From Adiantum capillus-veneris (taxonomy: Eukaryota > Streptophyta > Polypodiopsida > Polypodiales > Pteridaceae): a DNA stretch of 64,000 bases. Every line of letters begins with the position of its first letter. The first letter of the stretch is position 1. Shown here in pieces: positions 63,213 to 64,000 of this stretch. The translations under genes were made by a program, and so were the position numbers. Under the pieces are notes generated by a model. The model had not been told where the DNA came from. It did no database searches and worked only from the letters and a program-made list of their open reading frames with translations. Location: NCBI GenBank assembly GCA_014529385.2, contig CM043942.1:25920469-25984468 (forward strand), read 5' to 3'.

Positions 63213-64000
63213 GTCTCACAAGCTCAACAAAAGGAGATTATGAGGCAAGTAAAAGAACTAGTTGAGAAAGGCATGGTAAGGCCTAGCTTATCTCCATTTT
63301 GTCCACCCGTCTTGTTGGTGCAAAAGAAAGATGGTTCATACCAAATGTGTGTGGACTATCGTGCACTAAACAAGATTACGGTTGAGAATAGGTTTCCGGT
63401 GCCATGGATTTAAAACTTATTTGATAAGCTACAAGATCTACCTACTATAGTAGAATAGATCTCAAAAGTGTCTATCATCAAATAAGGATTGTGCAATTGG
63501 ATATTTCCAAGATGGCCATTAAAACCACCTTTGGCCTCTATGAATATCTAGTTATGCCATTCGGCCTAACTGATGCACCTGCTATCTTCAACCGAATGAT
63601 GGACAAGATATTTCAACCATATATAGAAAGTTCATCGGTGTGTTCTTTGACGACATAATCATCTACTCCAAATATTTGGAAGAGCACAAAGCGCATCTCC
63701 AGGCAGTCTTTCAAGCTTTGAGAGATAACAAGTTTTATGTTAATCAAAAGAAGAGTGAGTTCTTTTTGAAAGAGATTAAGCATTTAGGTCATATTATTTC
63801 CAAGGAGGGAATCTGTATGGATCCCAAGAAATTGGAAGTAATAAATGCATGGTCTCAACTAAAGAATCTCCATGAGTTAAGAAATTTCGTTGGCATGTGT
63901 GCATATCATAGACACTTCATTGAAAAGTTTTCTTTTATAGTTGGTCCCTTGCATGATTTAACAAAAAATAATGTCAAGTATGCATGGACTCCAAAATACA
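63213..64000 (+). pseudogene. Ty3/gypsy RT fragment (G4), runs off window end
   Basis: From TCTCACAAGCTCAACAAAAG onwards this is homologous to G3 19414-20200: SQAQQKEIMRQVKELVEKGM, VLLVQKKDGSYQMCVDYRAL, then a stop (TAA near 63411) and frameshifts near 63435 and 63625. GVFFDDIIIYSK (near 63640-63670) is the catalytic RT motif, and the copy continues through the region LGHIISKEGI toward RNase H at 64000. It begins abruptly after hairpins, with no gag or LTR, so it is truncated or rearranged. The relation to G3 is close but not identical. Confidence 0.9.

Overview
The window is a transposon graveyard from a large, repeat-rich nuclear genome, most probably a land plant. Plant signs are tRNA-iMet and tRNA-Asp primer sites, a chromodomain Ty3 element, a Tat/Athila-like Ty3 element and an L1-type LINE. 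I cannot name the species; a fern, lycophyte or other large-genome plant would fit, but that is inference. I found no host gene, rRNA, tRNA gene or CRISPR. Almost every base belongs to a retrotransposon, a (CT)n-rich repeat or a smaller insertion nested in one.

Layout. 1-1038: Ty3 gag-protease remnant (G1). 1039-10243: three copies of one LINE family (L1, L2 and the left part of L3) alternating with (CT)n tracts and non-coding blocks; L2 is split by a 2.4-kb non-coding insertion. 10244-39471: a 29.2-kb Ty3 element (G2) with 886-bp LTRs, inserted in L3 with the 5-bp duplication ATATG. G2 contains a CACTA-like element (11326-12646) and a chromodomain Ty3 element (G3, 15326-24169, duplication AAACC). 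Without G3 it is about 20.4 kb. 39472-41076: the rest of L3. 41127-52007: L4, the most complete LINE, split by a Ty1/copia element (C1, 44512-50055, duplication CAACC) with identical LTRs. 52653-61113: L5, L6 and L7, followed to 63068 by more (CT)n-linked blocks. 63213-64000: a Ty3 reverse transcriptase fragment (G4) running off the end.

The LINE encodes an L1-like ORF1 protein (coiled coil, then RNA-binding domain) and, in the same frame after one UAG stop, an endonuclease-reverse transcriptase with a C-terminal zinc motif. Every copy ends in a conserved 3' hairpin and then (TC)n or (TATC)n(TC)n instead of poly(A), and several copies begin inside (CT)n. The simplest reading is a LINE that uses (TC)n microsatellites as targets and so nests head to tail in its own tails.

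G2 is the other notable item. It has a long leader, a gag with three CX2CX3HX4C-type knuckles, protease, RT-RNase H, two integrase zinc-binding modules in tandem, a second retropepsin-like ORF after integrase, and a 3.4-kb sense-strand region that would encode a coiled-coil protein. The 20-bp palindrome ACATGGATCGCGATCCATGT and close variants occur ten times, five in the 5' leader and five in the 3' non-coding region. Apart from L4 ORF1, all long frames carry stops or frameshifts or have lost a key residue.
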